Source: Raphanus sativus (taxonomy: Eukaryota; Streptophyta; Magnoliopsida; Brassicales; Brassicaceae). From it: DNA of 64,000 nucleotides. The stretch covers positions 3,596,001 through 3,660,000 of the forward strand of contig NC_079514.1 of NCBI RefSeq assembly GCF_000801105.2. The letters are read 5' to 3'. Shown one piece after another: positions 10,037-21,300 of this stretch (position 1 is the first letter of the stretch; the number at the start of each line of letters is the position of its first letter). The translations under genes and the position numbers were made by a program. A model generated the notes under the pieces. That model searched no databases. It had not been told where the DNA came from and saw nothing but the letters and a program-made list of their open reading frames with translations.

Positions 10037-12432
10037 ATGATAAACCAAACCAACTCGAGCCTTACTCTATCACTCGAAAACAAATCCGTTGAGCTTGTTA
10101 TACCTTCAAAACACACTCCTTCTGGAAATCTGTCCCTTTCTAGTTTAGACAACTACCCTCTCGGCGAAATCAGGCATGCAACTGTTTACGTTTTCGAAGC
10201 AAATGAAAAAAACCAACATGATCCGGTCTCTTTGCTTAGGAACGCTTTGTCCGAACTTCTTGTTTACTATTATCCACTTTCAGGCAAGCTAGTGAGACGA
10301 AAACGTGATCGAAAGTTCCAGCTGGTTTGTAATAGCGAAGGAGTCCCCTTTGTGGTCGCTTCTGCAAATTATGATCTCCGCTCGCTAAACTATATAGAAA
10401 ATTTTGTTGACGAAGTTGCGTTGCGACTTGTGCCTGATATCGAGGTTAACTGTGAAAGTGAGATAGGTTATCATCCTCTCGCTGTGCAGGTAATCGTTTT
10501 GTTTTCTGATATAATCACATATTTTATGTTCTACAAATCAGTTTAGGCCTAGTTATAACTATCTGTCCATATAAGCACTGATCCCGTATAAATCACCTAT
10601 TAATTACTGTTTATCTATCGATATCTTGAACATTGCTTGTATATGATTTGAATGGTTTGATGGTGACATTAATATGATGCATAGTAGACAGTTCAATGTT
10701 TTTGGTGGGCAAAACATATGCTAGCTAGTCTCTCTTTTATAGTAAACTATGCATCGTAGTAAGGTCCATTTATCCGCACTATACACTCTCTGAAAGGGTA
10801 ACATAATTCATATCAGATATCATAGTGTATTTTAACACAATATAGTTCTTTTTTATATTCTCGTGACAAAAAAAGTTCTTTTCTATATTGAAGGTGACCA
10901 AGTTTCCTTGTGGTGGATTCACCATTGGCACAGCTTTGTTACACGCCGTGTGCGATGGGTTCGGTGCGGCAAGGTTCATGCATTCTCTAGCTGAGTTGGC
11001 CGGAGGAAAGAGCAAGCCATCGGCAGTGCCGGTATGGGAGAGAGAGCGGCTAGTTAGGAAAATAGACAATGAACCGGCTAGAGTTCCTGCCGGTGTCGGT
11101 GCTAGAGGGAATCTTTTGGCTACTTCACCGTATATGTCGAGTAGTGATTTGGTACGTTTATAAATCTTCTTTTATTTTTTTGGGAAAGGTAAAGAATCAT
11201 TTAATCAAATTAAAAAATGGATTGATATATAGAACAAAATATGTTCTTGTTTTCATGGCTTGTGAGTTGTGATTCTGAGGCTTTACTCTAATAACAAAAA
11301 GAACATATATAATTGATTTTTTCCCCTTTTCTTCTTACAAACATTCTAAAAATATATATATTCAAAATTAAAGCACATTGGTTATATTTTCTAGAAATAT
11401 AAATTTATGATTAGAATAAACTTTCGTAAAGTATAAATTTATGTTGGTGTGGTAAACTTTTGAGAAAACTGGTAATTTTGAGAATTTTCCCTAACAAATT
11501 AATTTTATTAATAAAAATTACTAGTACAGTATTATGCGTTTATATTTTGTAATTTCGAGTCTTCTATTCAATTAAAAGTGATAGATTTATGTTAAAATAA
11601 TCACATTTTAGAAAGTGTTTTTTTGTTGCTGTTAAAACTTTGATTATTTGTAACTATCTGTTTGAAACAAAAATAAACATTTTGCTCTGATTCAATAGAC
11701 ATGGGGGTAAGTATAAAAAAGAAAAATTCATCTGTGTGCATATATGATCCACAGGTTACAGAGATAATAAGCATTAAAGATGAAAATATAAAAATGCTTA
11801 AAGATGCTCTAGTTAAGGAAGGCGAAATCCCAAAAGAGAGTTTCACTACTTATGAAATTCTAAGTGCTTGCATATGGAAATCAAGATCTCGAGCCCTAAA
11901 CCTAGACCTTGACAAAATCACTGTCCTTTGCATAGTTGTGGGAATCCGACATGTTCTTAATCCGCCACTACCAGAGGGTTACTACGGCAACTCAATTATA
12001 GACGTGTTCATCGAATTAACCACGAGAGAGCTCCATGAATCATCAATCTCTGACATTGCCAAACTCGTGAAGAAAGCCAAGAAAAAAATTTATGACAAGA
12101 GCTATGTCGAGGAGGTGCTAACAAACATGGAGAGAATGATTAAGGAGGATGTGAAATTCGACGAGGTACTCGATGGACTATTATTCATGACCGATATAAG
12201 AAATCTCGCGGTGTTTGGATCGATGGATTTTGGTTGGAAAGAGTCTGTGAATATAAGGGGTCTTATGTTTCAAGAAAGTGCCAAGAACTTGGGGATGATA
12301 TTAGGACCATCCAAGCTGGATGTAATGGAAGATGGTGTTAGAGTTGTAATTACATTGCCGAGATGTGCAATGGTTAAGTTCAAGCAAGAACTAGATGCAA
12401 TGATGCTGATGCATCTTCGTCCTCGCTTTTGA
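10037..12432 (+). CDS. BAHD acyltransferase (BAHD-3), intact
   Basis: Three exons, 10037-10489, 10894-11151 and 11755-12432, with phase-0 GT-AG introns of 404 and 603 bp, give about 462 aa, the normal size for the family. Exon 1 has LSELLVYYYPLSGKLVR; exon 2 has HAVCDG, the HXXXD catalytic motif (His takes the proton from the acceptor); exon 3 has the structural motif as DFGWK, where the last Gly of DFGWG is replaced. These soluble cytosolic enzymes acylate alcohols or amines from acyl-CoA. Overall it resembles the taxadienol-acetyltransferase-like or brassinosteroid-inactivating clade, but the substrate cannot be read from sequence. It is the only complete copy of the three here, and is transcribed opposite to the other two. 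Confidence 0.88.
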
Positions 12433-12742
12433 TCTTCACCTTGTGTACTCTCGCCCTCATCTTTTTTTGTCAGTTTACGTATTCTCAGCTGTTTCAAACG
12501 TGCAAGAACTCATCTATCTGGTAAAGTATTTTAATGTTCGACAAACACAGAAACAATATAAACTATTTTATGGTATGATTTTGAAGCTACCTTTGAACAT
12601 TCGGTCAACTGCTAAGTGCTAACTTAATCACAAGTTGTTTAAAAATTAATGGTAGGCCATAATAAAACCTAAAATCTCGCCTAGCTAATTGTAGGTGGCG
12701 TAGATATATACTCCCTTTTTTTTTTTTGGAACTAGATATATA

Positions 12743-12958
12743 CTCCCTCCTTATCACTTTAGTTGGTGTTTTGTGGAAAAATGTAATTTGAAAATTTTGA
12801 TTATTTATATTCTGTTTATTGGTTGAATTATTTGTAGTTATTGTTATTTTTAGACAAACAAAAAAGATGACAAACAAGAAAGATTGAATAAAAATTTGTA
12901 ACTTTTTAATTGACGTATGCAAAATTTTTAAAATCTACTTATTTTGATATAGAAGGAG
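12743..12958. mobile_element. Stowaway-like MITE, 216 bp
   Basis: Starts CTCCCTCC after TA and ends GAAGGAG before TA, the usual Stowaway (Tc1/mariner) arrangement with a TA duplication. The right TIR is worn (AGAAGGAG). Non-coding. Confidence 0.65.
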
Positions 12959-13012
12959 TATTAAAATTGCACTACTTTTATAATGAAAATTTTATTTAAA
13001 CATACATAAACA

Positions 13013-13201
13013 AATTAAAATTAAGTAAATGTTATTTATATTAACCAGGGTCTTTCTTGACCATGTCTAGAGTTCTTATTACAGTTTTGCATTTAATAAA
13101 TGTCATTATCGAAATGATAATCACATCTTCTATAAACAAATTAAAAGTAAATAAATGTTGCTTATATTAATCAGGGTCTTTCTTATTACAGTTTTGCATT
13201 T
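13013..13201 (+). repeat. Short direct repeat
   Basis: A unit of about 70-75 bp (AAATTAAAA..AAATGTT.. then CAGGGTCTTTCTT and TTATTACAGTTTTGCATTTAA) appears at about 13013-13099 and again at 13138-13201. The first copy has an extra about 15 bp after TTTCTT. Origin unknown. Confidence 0.6.
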
Positions 13202-13416
13202 AAATAGTTGGTGGAGCGAAAACACGACGAAGAACAAACTAATACATTTTGTTCTGGATATAAAGCTTTTAGAACAAAGGGAACTGCTCGTCGAGAGCGA
13301 CAATAATAGCACCGTGGTAAAAAACCAGGATGCGTTTGAATCACTTCAAATCTCGATTTACCGTAGTATGTGATTACGCGTCCAGGCATGAGAAGTGATA
13401 AATCGCCTAGGACCAT
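13186..13416 (-). other. Unidentified 76-codon frame, possible gene remnant
   Basis: Minus-strand frame starting MVLGDLSLLMPGRVITYYGK and containing CYYCRSRRAVPFVLKALYPE. Base composition is less AT-rich than its surroundings, which hints at former coding sequence, but I recognise no family and there is no supporting splice or promoter pattern. It could be a scrap of a lost block member or chance. Confidence 0.2.
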
Positions 13417-13419
13417 GAT

Positions 13420-14616
13420 CTGTTATCAGATAAACTTTTAACAAACAACAATTAAGATAAATAAAAAAATGTCTAGCTAAAAAAGGCGTTACGAATTAAC
13501 TCATTTTAATTCACGTTGTATCTTTCTTTCTTCTCTTTTTCTTTAACTACAACATTGTTCAAGTTGAAGTTAGCAACTTAATACTATATGATCAGACTCT
13601 TTTCTCATTTTAGAGAAAACTCGAAGTATAAGGAAGATTGTGACGTCATATATGATATCAATTATCAAGACAGAAAGGCAGAAGCTCCAGTGGACCAGAA
13701 AAGAAAAAAACAATTCTTGACTATTTACGAAGCGGTTACAGTGGAATAAGGACATTGTTATATCTTCTCAACTTGTGACATTTAACATTTTTTAAACCAA
13801 TAAAAAGAAAATGGATAATAGTGGATAAGTCAACGGTTAACTTGTTATTTAACTTATTTGTAACAGACCAAAGGAACGAGCCCTAACATAAGTCACCGCG
13901 TCAATATTTATACATTGCTGCTCTAAACTCAAACTACCGATGTTGGTGCCATTAGAAATACTTAGAGGATGATAGATGAATCGATGTCTTATTTAGCTAA
14001 ATGTAAATAAATAATCATATTGTGGGGTTGATCAGAAAAAAATCATATTGTGGGTTTATCGCAGCTCAGGAGCACGTGTCGGTCCATGAATCCATTTTTC
14101 TCCCGAGATGTTCTACCATCGAAATCACATTCTATCTTTAAATTTATCAGTTTGCCATTTCCAAGAATCTTATTTCTTTTTTGTAACTAGCTTTCATTCC
14201 AATAAACTTTTTTTCTTTTTTAAGAAATGTGTTCTTTCCTAAAGCAGTCTAATTCAAATAATTTTATATACGAAATATTATGGATATTCCCAAAAATTGT
14301 CAAATGCATGGAAGAGTATAACATTACACCAACCATGGTTCCCTACCGCGTAAATCTTTGAATAATGTGAAATAAAGCTCAATGCTTTGAAATCAAATTA
14401 ATCCTTCGACTCAGACATTACTTTCATAACACTGTACATTATATTCGACTTGTGGCAGAGGTTTTAATCAAACACAAGGACGAAATATTCAACCAGTATC
14501 TTTATGTAATAAAACATAAACTACAAAAAACTAGAATAAAATAAAATGTTTATAAACTCCAACATAATCAACACACATAGGCTCATAGCTAAAAACCAGT
14601 CTCACACATACACACC

Positions 14617-14649
<33 letters not shown>

Positions 14650-15060
14650 TGAAAAGACCACCTTGTTTGTAGATTATAAACACCACAAAATACAAAATAT
14701 TAATACTATTACTAAAAAGATACTCATGAGATATCGTCGATCATTCATAACTCATAATAATAACCATTCAAAAATATTTCTTTACTAGTTGTGCAGTACT
14801 ATGCATACATATGTTATCATAACGTGTGTTTTTTTTTTGTCATTTTATGATATTAATCAAACAAGTTTTACGCGGTGTAATCTCTCAAAAGAACAGTAAC
14901 CAGTAAACGCTTTATCTAAAATAAAACATTACAAAATAATAATAAAATAATAAGACAAAGAAAGTCAAGTCACCATCAGACCAATCTCCCTCACCGCGTT
15001 CACACCTTCACGCGCTTCCTTCCTCTCCGTATCTTCTCTTCTCGCAGACAAAGAAACCAT
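13420..15060. other. Gene-free stretch upstream of the transposase-derived gene
   Basis: AT-rich intergenic DNA. It contains a (TA)n microsatellite at 14625-14649 and one CACGTG G-box core near 14073. I see no gene or complete transposon. Confidence 0.5.
14625..14649. repeat. (TA)n microsatellite
   Basis: About 12 TA units in a row, preceded by a short TGTG. Likely length-variable. Confidence 0.9.
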
Positions 15061-15066
15061 TTCTTT

Positions 15067-15081
15067 TATAAATGTATAAAA
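15067..15081 (+). promoter_or_regulatory. TATA boxes of the transposase-derived gene
   Basis: TATAAAT at 15067 and TATAAAA at 15075, about 135-150 bases before the ATG, with a CCAAT word near 14981. Position fits a leader of about 110 bases. Confidence 0.5.
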
Positions 15082-15214
15082 CCAGAACAATCAACAAACA
15101 CAAATCATTGTCTGAATTCAAAACACTTGGAAGCTTTTAAGGTTTGGTTTCACATCTAAAAAAGTCAAAACACTTTTTAGTCAAACTCTGGAGAATAAAC
15201 TATTTCCCTCTTTA

Positions 15215-16705
15215 ATGGAAGTCTCTGCTTCCTCATTCCCATACCTACAAGACGACGAGTGTTCCCATCTCCTTGGTCTATTTCAGGACATGGACTCTGC
15301 TCCTTCTGGTTTCGAATTCGAAGGTTTTGGTAACGACACTAACACTAAGAAACGCTCCAGAAAGGAAGAAGAAGATGTGAATGGTAGTAATAAGGCTGCG
15401 TCTGGAGATATACTCGCGACACTTTTGGTATTGGACGAGGAAGCTAAACAGCAACAAGAGCATCATCAGTGGGGCTTTGAATCTAACCGAGAGGAGTCTC
15501 TTCTAGAAGCTAATCACAAGGAGAGAGCGAGGACAATGGATAGTTACTACTACAACCAGTTGCAACAAGAAACCGATGTTTCTCGTCCTAAACGACAACG
15601 TACAGCCGATATTGCTAGCGGTTCCGGGTCTGTACCGAATCACAGGAGGTTATGGGTGAAGGAGCGGACGACGGACTGGTGGGACAGAGTAAGCCGGCCG
15701 GACTTCCCGGAGGAAGAGTTCCGGCGAGAGTTTCGGATGAGCAGACCGACGTTCGATCTGATATGCGAGGAGCTTGACGCGACGGTGACGAAGAAGAACA
15801 CGATGCTCCGCGACGCGATCCCGGCTCCGAAACGCGTCGCCGTCTGCGTCTGGCGTCTAGCCACGGGAGCTCCGCTACGCCACGTGTCCGAGCGTTTCGG
15901 GCTGGGGATCTCCACGTGTCACAAACTAGTCATCGAGGTCTGCCGCGCGATCCACGATGTGATGATGCCGAGGTATCTCTACTGGCCTTCGGATTCTGAG
16001 ATCCGATGGACGAAAGAGAGGTTCGAGTCGGCGCACAAGATCCCAAACGTCGTCGGATCGATATACACCACGCACGTGCCGATCATCGCCCCGAAAGTCC
16101 ACGTGGCGGCGTATCTCAACAAGAGGCACACGGAGAGGAGCCAGAAGACGACGTACTCGATCACGGTCCAGGGGGTGGTCAACGCCGAGGGGAACTTCAC
16201 CGACGTCTGCATAGGGAACCCGGGATCGCTCTCCGACGATCGGATCCTGGATAAATCGTCGCTCTCGCAGCAGCGGGCGGCGCGTGGGATGCTACGCGAC
16301 GGGTGGATCGTCGGGAACGGCGGGTTCCCGCTGACGGACTGGCTTCTGGTGCCGTACGCGAGAAGCAACCTGACGTGGACGCAGCACGGGTTCAACGAGA
16401 GCGTGGGAGGGATCCAGAGGGTGGCGAAGGAGGCGTTCGAGAGGTTGAAGGGGAGGTGGGCTTGTCTGCAGAAGATGACGGAGGTTAAGCTGCTGGATCT
16501 TCCGTACGTGCTCGGTGCTTGCTGCGTGTTGCATAACGTTTGTGAGATGAGGAAGGAGGAGATGGCGCCGGAGCTGAGGTTCGAGGTGTTTGATGATGTG
16601 ACGGTGCCGGAGAATAATATAAGATCTGCGGCTGCGTCTAGCGCGAGGGACCAGATCTCTCACAATCTCTTGCATCGTGGCCTCGCCGGGACAGGGACTC
16701 TGTAA
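15215..16705 (+). CDS. Domesticated PIF/Harbinger transposase (DDE_4 nuclease-like), At4g29780-like
   Basis: Single exon, 496 aa. Residues 1-140 are acidic and low in complexity with a KKRSRK patch and PKRQR that may be nuclear signals. The helix-turn-helix region of plant Harbinger transposases follows (FRREFRMSRPTFDLICEEL through FGLGISTCHKLVIEVCRAI). The nuclease-like fold covers about residues 280-450. Where active transposases have IDGTH with the first catalytic Asp, this protein has IYTTH; the second Asp region (PGSLSDDRIL) and the AFERLKGRW block near the catalytic Glu remain. No TIRs or target duplication flank it and the gene sits in a conserved neighbourhood, so it is a host gene without expected transposition activity. 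Arabidopsis relatives are At4g29780 and At5g12010. GC content rises sharply in the 3' two thirds. The exact function is unknown. Confidence 0.9.
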   Translation: MEVSASSFPYLQDDECSHLLGLFQDMDSAPSGFEFEGFGNDTNTKKRSRKEEEDVNGSNKAASGDILATLLVLDEEAKQQQEHHQWGFESNREESLLEANHKERARTMDSYYYNQLQQETDVSRPKRQRTADIASGSGSVPNHRRLWVKERTTDWWDRVSRPDFPEEEFRREFRMSRPTFDLICEELDATVTKKNTMLRDAIPAPKRVAVCVWRLATGAPLRHVSERFGLGISTCHKLVIEVCRAIHDVMMPRYLYWPSDSEIRWTKERFESAHKIPNVVGSIYTTHVPIIAPKVHVAAYLNKRHTERSQKTTYSITVQGVVNAEGNFTDVCIGNPGSLSDDRILDKSSLSQQRAARGMLRDGWIVGNGGFPLTDWLLVPYARSNLTWTQHGFNESVGGIQRVAKEAFERLKGRWACLQKMTEVKLLDLPYVLGACCVLHNVCEMRKEEMAPELRFEVFDDVTVPENNIRSAAASSARDQISHNLLHRGLAGTGTL

Positions 16706-17816
16706 CTAAATGTTGGACTCTCTGTTTTGTCTTGGAACTGATTTTATTTTTTTTTGCAAAATTCTTTTTCCAGATTGGATACAAAAACAATAGTTGATTT
16801 GAGTGTAGTCATTGGCTTATATAATAGTAGCAATGTGTAATCTTTAGTTCTGTATTGTTCTCTATACAAATTGAATTCGAAACCTTCAAAAGCATTTTTT
16901 TTTTCTTTCTTGGTTTCTCATTCATGGTGGAAAGTTCTGTAAGAATGCTAATTTGGAGTTACTATATGTTTAGTTTGCTAGATAAGCATGTTCCTTAATC
17001 GTTCTTTTGGTAACACAACGTTACATGCATTTATCTTGTTTCACATGTCATATGCGTTCTACATTTTCTATATTAGATGCTAGCTGTGAGTAAATTATAT
17101 TTGTGAAACAAACATTAAACACTACCATAACATAAAATTTCATTTACCAACCCAAACACTTCTTTCAAAAATACATATTTAGTTTTGTTATGTTTAGTTG
17201 ATTGAGAATATATTATTCTAGTAAATTCTTCTATATGTGTATATATACAGAATCCATCAGACTTTTAAATTAATTGATTTTTAAAAAATTTAATATCTAA
17301 GGCAATGATTATGAGTCAATACTGGTTTCCTTTTGGTCCAAATTATTAGTCAATCAAATATGGAATATTCATATGATTCACCAATATTTAATTTAATCTT
17401 AAAGATCCTAATTATGGGTCCCCTTAATTATGTAATTGATTTTTGTTTTTACAAATCTGAATGCAGTTAAGGTGACATCAAAGGATGAAATGTTTTGGAT
17501 TTAAGATCTTAGACTTAAATGAATGTGGATAACTACCAGAAACATAAGTGTTCGGACTATATATTAAACTGTTAAATCGTCATTCGTCAAAGCATCACAG
17601 CTTTGTTTGTTCCTAAGAAAAGCCATTTGGATACTTTTAAGCCAGCTTGAGTCCTTCATATTTACCAGATTACCCCTACTGTCACCATACGGGACCGACC
17701 ATCCTCTAAAGTTATCCAATGGGTAATATCGTAACTTCGTAATAACCAATCTCCCCCGATCAAAAAAAAACAGCAAACCAACGAAGGCGCGGTTCGTCTC
17801 TCGATCCCGTCCTCTC
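16706..17816. other. Intergenic: 3' UTR then spacer
   Basis: The first about 200 bases are the probable 3' UTR of the transposase-derived gene. The rest is AT-rich and holds no gene I can support; the last about 250 bases are the promoter side of the next gene. Confidence 0.5.
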
Positions 17817-17924
17817 ATGGCTGCTGCTGCTGCTGCTGCAGGGACTTCGTTTGATTTCGAATTCGATTTCAATTTCGATTTCGAGCTCTTCACGTACACA
17901 TTTGATCGATTCAATCTCTCATAG
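17817..17924 (+). other. Upstream ORF in the leader of the SRRM-like gene, 35 codons
   Basis: ATG then seven Ala codons from a (GCT)n tract, followed by GTSFDFEFDFNFDFELFTY, an alternating Phe-acid run, and a stop. It lies about 420 bases before the main ATG, in what is probably the 5' leader (an intron probably lies between, ending at an AG near 18219). It may be a translated uORF or only a microsatellite by-product. Confidence 0.35.
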
Positions 17925-18347
17925 GTCCCTGATTTTGGCGGGGAAGAGTTTTTTCTGTAATCGCGGGAAATCTGTAATTTTGGATTCGAAGGTAACGAGG
18001 TTTCTGTTCTCTCATCTTCTATATCTGAAGTGTGATCCGGGTTCTAGGATTCCGTTTCTGTTGGTTTCTCTGCTTATTGATCATGATTGACTTCGTCTCA
18101 CGAAGTTCATGTGATTTTTTATTGATTCAGTTTTCTTCGAGGGTTTGTTTGCTGTGATTGAGTTTGCTTTGATCACTTCAAGATTGTGGTTTTTGATTCC
18201 GCTTTGTCACACTTTGCAGGTGCACCTTCTAAATAATTCGACAGCTGAGAATTAAGCATATATGTGCTGCAACTCCTCAACCTTGTCACGTGCCACTACG
18301 TGTGTAGTGTTTATAAATAAAACAGTGGACTTGCTTAAGCCAAGGGA

Positions 18348-21300
18348 ATGTCATCAGCAGCACCTGGGAAGTCTGATCGTTCTTCTGGTGGGCCAGATAG
18401 GACTTCTTTATACAGGTCCAACTTAGCTGCTGCTGCTGCACATATGGAAAGATCTAGTAGCTTTCGCGAGACGGTTGAACATCCTCCTGTCCCGAACACT
18501 ACGTTGAGGAGGAGCACTTCACCGTTAGCGCAAACCACCGACGTAACGAATTTCTTTCAGTGTCTGCGTTTTGATCCGAAGGTGGTTGCCGCGGATCACA
18601 AGTCTATTCGTCACGGTGACTTTAAGCGTCATGTGAGTATGGCTCTTGGGGTTCAAGGAGATGAATCTCCTAGCACAACAACGCTGAAAGGGAAGTTAGT
18701 TCCGTCTCCTGTACCAGAAGAGATCAAAAGACTCAAGGCTGGTCTACGCGAAAACAATGTCAAGGCCAGGTAGCTTATTACGATACGTTGATAGATCCTG
18801 TTCACATTGAACCGAAAAGAGATTTGGATTTCTGTTGTTGCAGGGAGCGTGTGAAAATTTTCAACGAAGCGTCGTCTGTATTTAACAAGTTTTTTCCTAC
18901 TGTTCCTACAAAGAAGAGGTCTCGACCAGAAGGGTTTTCCAGTGACCGCTCTGGTTTAGGTAAAGGGGGAATTCAAGGACAGTCTCTGCCTGGTTGTTTT
19001 GAGTTTGACCAGCAAAAGCTTGAAGAGGGACCTAAAAGTGGTGCATTAAATAAGCGGACACGTACTTCCATGGTAATTCCTGATTTTTGTTTGGCTATAT
19101 ATGATTTTTGGTGCATTATCCTTGTGGAGCTGTTTTCACCAAATATATTGGTCCATATGTTTACTGAGTAGACATTTTGTGTCATGATGTAGTCTTTTAT
19201 CAGAGCATATATTGAACCATTTTTGGTAGAATTACGGACTGTTATCATAGAATTAAACAGATAGTTATATAGGAACATCTTCGTGTAAGGTAATTGTGCT
19301 TCCAATGTTAAATGTATGTGAAATTTCATATTCAAGCCAGAATACAGAGCATTGGTCCTCTTAGAGTTTCCAATTTCTCTTTTTCTCTACAATGATTATT
19401 GTGTTCTAACCTTATAAAGTATTTTCATACCGCAAGATGTTTTTAATTATGGGTTCTAACTTCTAAATAAGAAAAGCATCTGGCAGTTATTGTTAACTTA
19501 TGTTACTTGTTACTAATTGGTAAGTACAAATTCAATTTTTTTTTTTAATTTTGCTGTTATGTGATACAGATGGATGTTCGGAGTAATGCTGTTGTCCGAC
19601 AATCTGCTGCTGTAGATAGGGATAAAGACACAATGAGACTAGCAAATAATCATAATGCAGTTCAGGGTGAAGATCGATATTCAATTGGCATTGATGGTTG
19701 GGAAAAGTCGAAAATGAAGAAAAAACGATCTGGCATAAAAACAGATGGTCCTTCTAGTTTGGCTTCAAATAAAGCAGTTGATGGTTACAGGGACTTGAAG
19801 CAGGGCATACCAAAATCAACTGGGGATTCCAGGTTGAGATTAAATGGTGACTCGAACATGTCAAGGTATGGCTTACTATTAGATCGTAACTTTTAGGTTC
19901 AATTTTTAATTTTGATTCTTTCCCAAATTTCCTCTTTAAGCTTCTTTTGTTTTGTTAAGAATTCATTGAATGACACAAGTAGAAAAGAAACAAAGTTAAA
20001 GTGAGAACAACATTTCCTTTATAAAGATTAGTGACCTTGATTCGACAATTGCTTTAATCCCCTTGTTGGTTATGGAATTTAGGTTGGTGGCTGAAATTAT
20101 ACCGAAGATCTTTTGTTTAGCGCCTGTCTGATTGAGCACAATCTCTTCTTTCATTTCTCTGCCGTCTGTCAGTACAGGTTATTGTGACTCTCTTTTAATG
20201 GTCATTCAGTTGATTAATGTTTCTGTGTCCATTACTCGTGTAGGCATGGGACAGTAAACGGGGCTGCTCCATATGGAAGATCTGATAGCCTCTCTCGGCA
20301 GACAGGCTTGGCAGGGGGTTCCTTGCCCTCCAGGGATTCAGATCACAATTCGTTGTACAATGAGAAGAGAGAACGAGCTATTGCTTCAGATAAGGAAAGA
20401 GTGAATCTCAGGGCTATCAACAAGTATGTGTTAACAAACTTACAATCTAACTATTGGTCTGGCCTGTATTATTTCTGATGTTCTTTTATAAAATTCTTGT
20501 TACTCTCTGTTGGTTTCTTTTCAGGTCAAATATTCACGATGAATCCAATTCTTCAAGCCCAAAAATAAATGTTACAGTTCGTGGTCCGAGATCAGGATCA
20601 GGGCTTCCTCCTAAACTTTCTCCGGTTGTCCATAACACTCCTTCTCCAAGTGATTGGGACATTTCTGGTTGTACAAACAAACCTCCATTGTTGTCTGGGG
20701 TTCCTAATCGCAAGCGTATGACATCAAATCGGTCTTCATCACCACCTGTAACGCAATGGGCCAGTCAAAGACCACAAAAGATATCCCGTGCTGCAAGGAG
20801 AACGAACTTGGTCCCAATTGTTTCAAGCAATGAAGACATTCCTTCATCAGATAACATGTCAGATGTTGGTTGTAGTGAAACAGGTTTTGGATTTCAAAGA
20901 CGCTCGCCAGCAGCTTCTCCTCGAGTGAGATTAAAAGGCGAGAATAGCTTGTCTACAACAGCTTTATCAGGAAGTGAAGAATTTAGCCCCCCTGAGATCA
21001 AATCTAAAGACCAGGGAAAGCAATCTGATGAGGTCGATGGGAAAGCTACTCTGAACGTTCGTAAGCTCTCCATCACTGGTTTACAATCGAGAAAGAACAA
21101 GCTTGTCCTTGGAGAAGGGCTTGGGGATGGAGTGAGGAGACAAGGAAGGACAGGCCGTGGCTTTGGCTCAACAAGGTCTGTCAACCCAATGGGAGTTATG
21201 AGACATGGAACAACAAAACAACTTCGCAGTGCAAGAAATGACAAGAATGAAAGGTAGAGAACTCTGTTTCAAGCACCTGTAATTAGGTTTCGTGAGGCTT

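Noticed and set aside
15926..16675. Several antisense and shifted frames of 67-138 codons
   Set aside because: They overlap the GC-rich part of the transposase-derived gene, where stops are rare in every frame.
17564..17914. 116-codon minus-strand frame with poly-Ala
   Set aside because: Antisense to the leader of the SRRM-like gene; its low-complexity stretches come from the (GCT)n and TTCGATTTC repeats.
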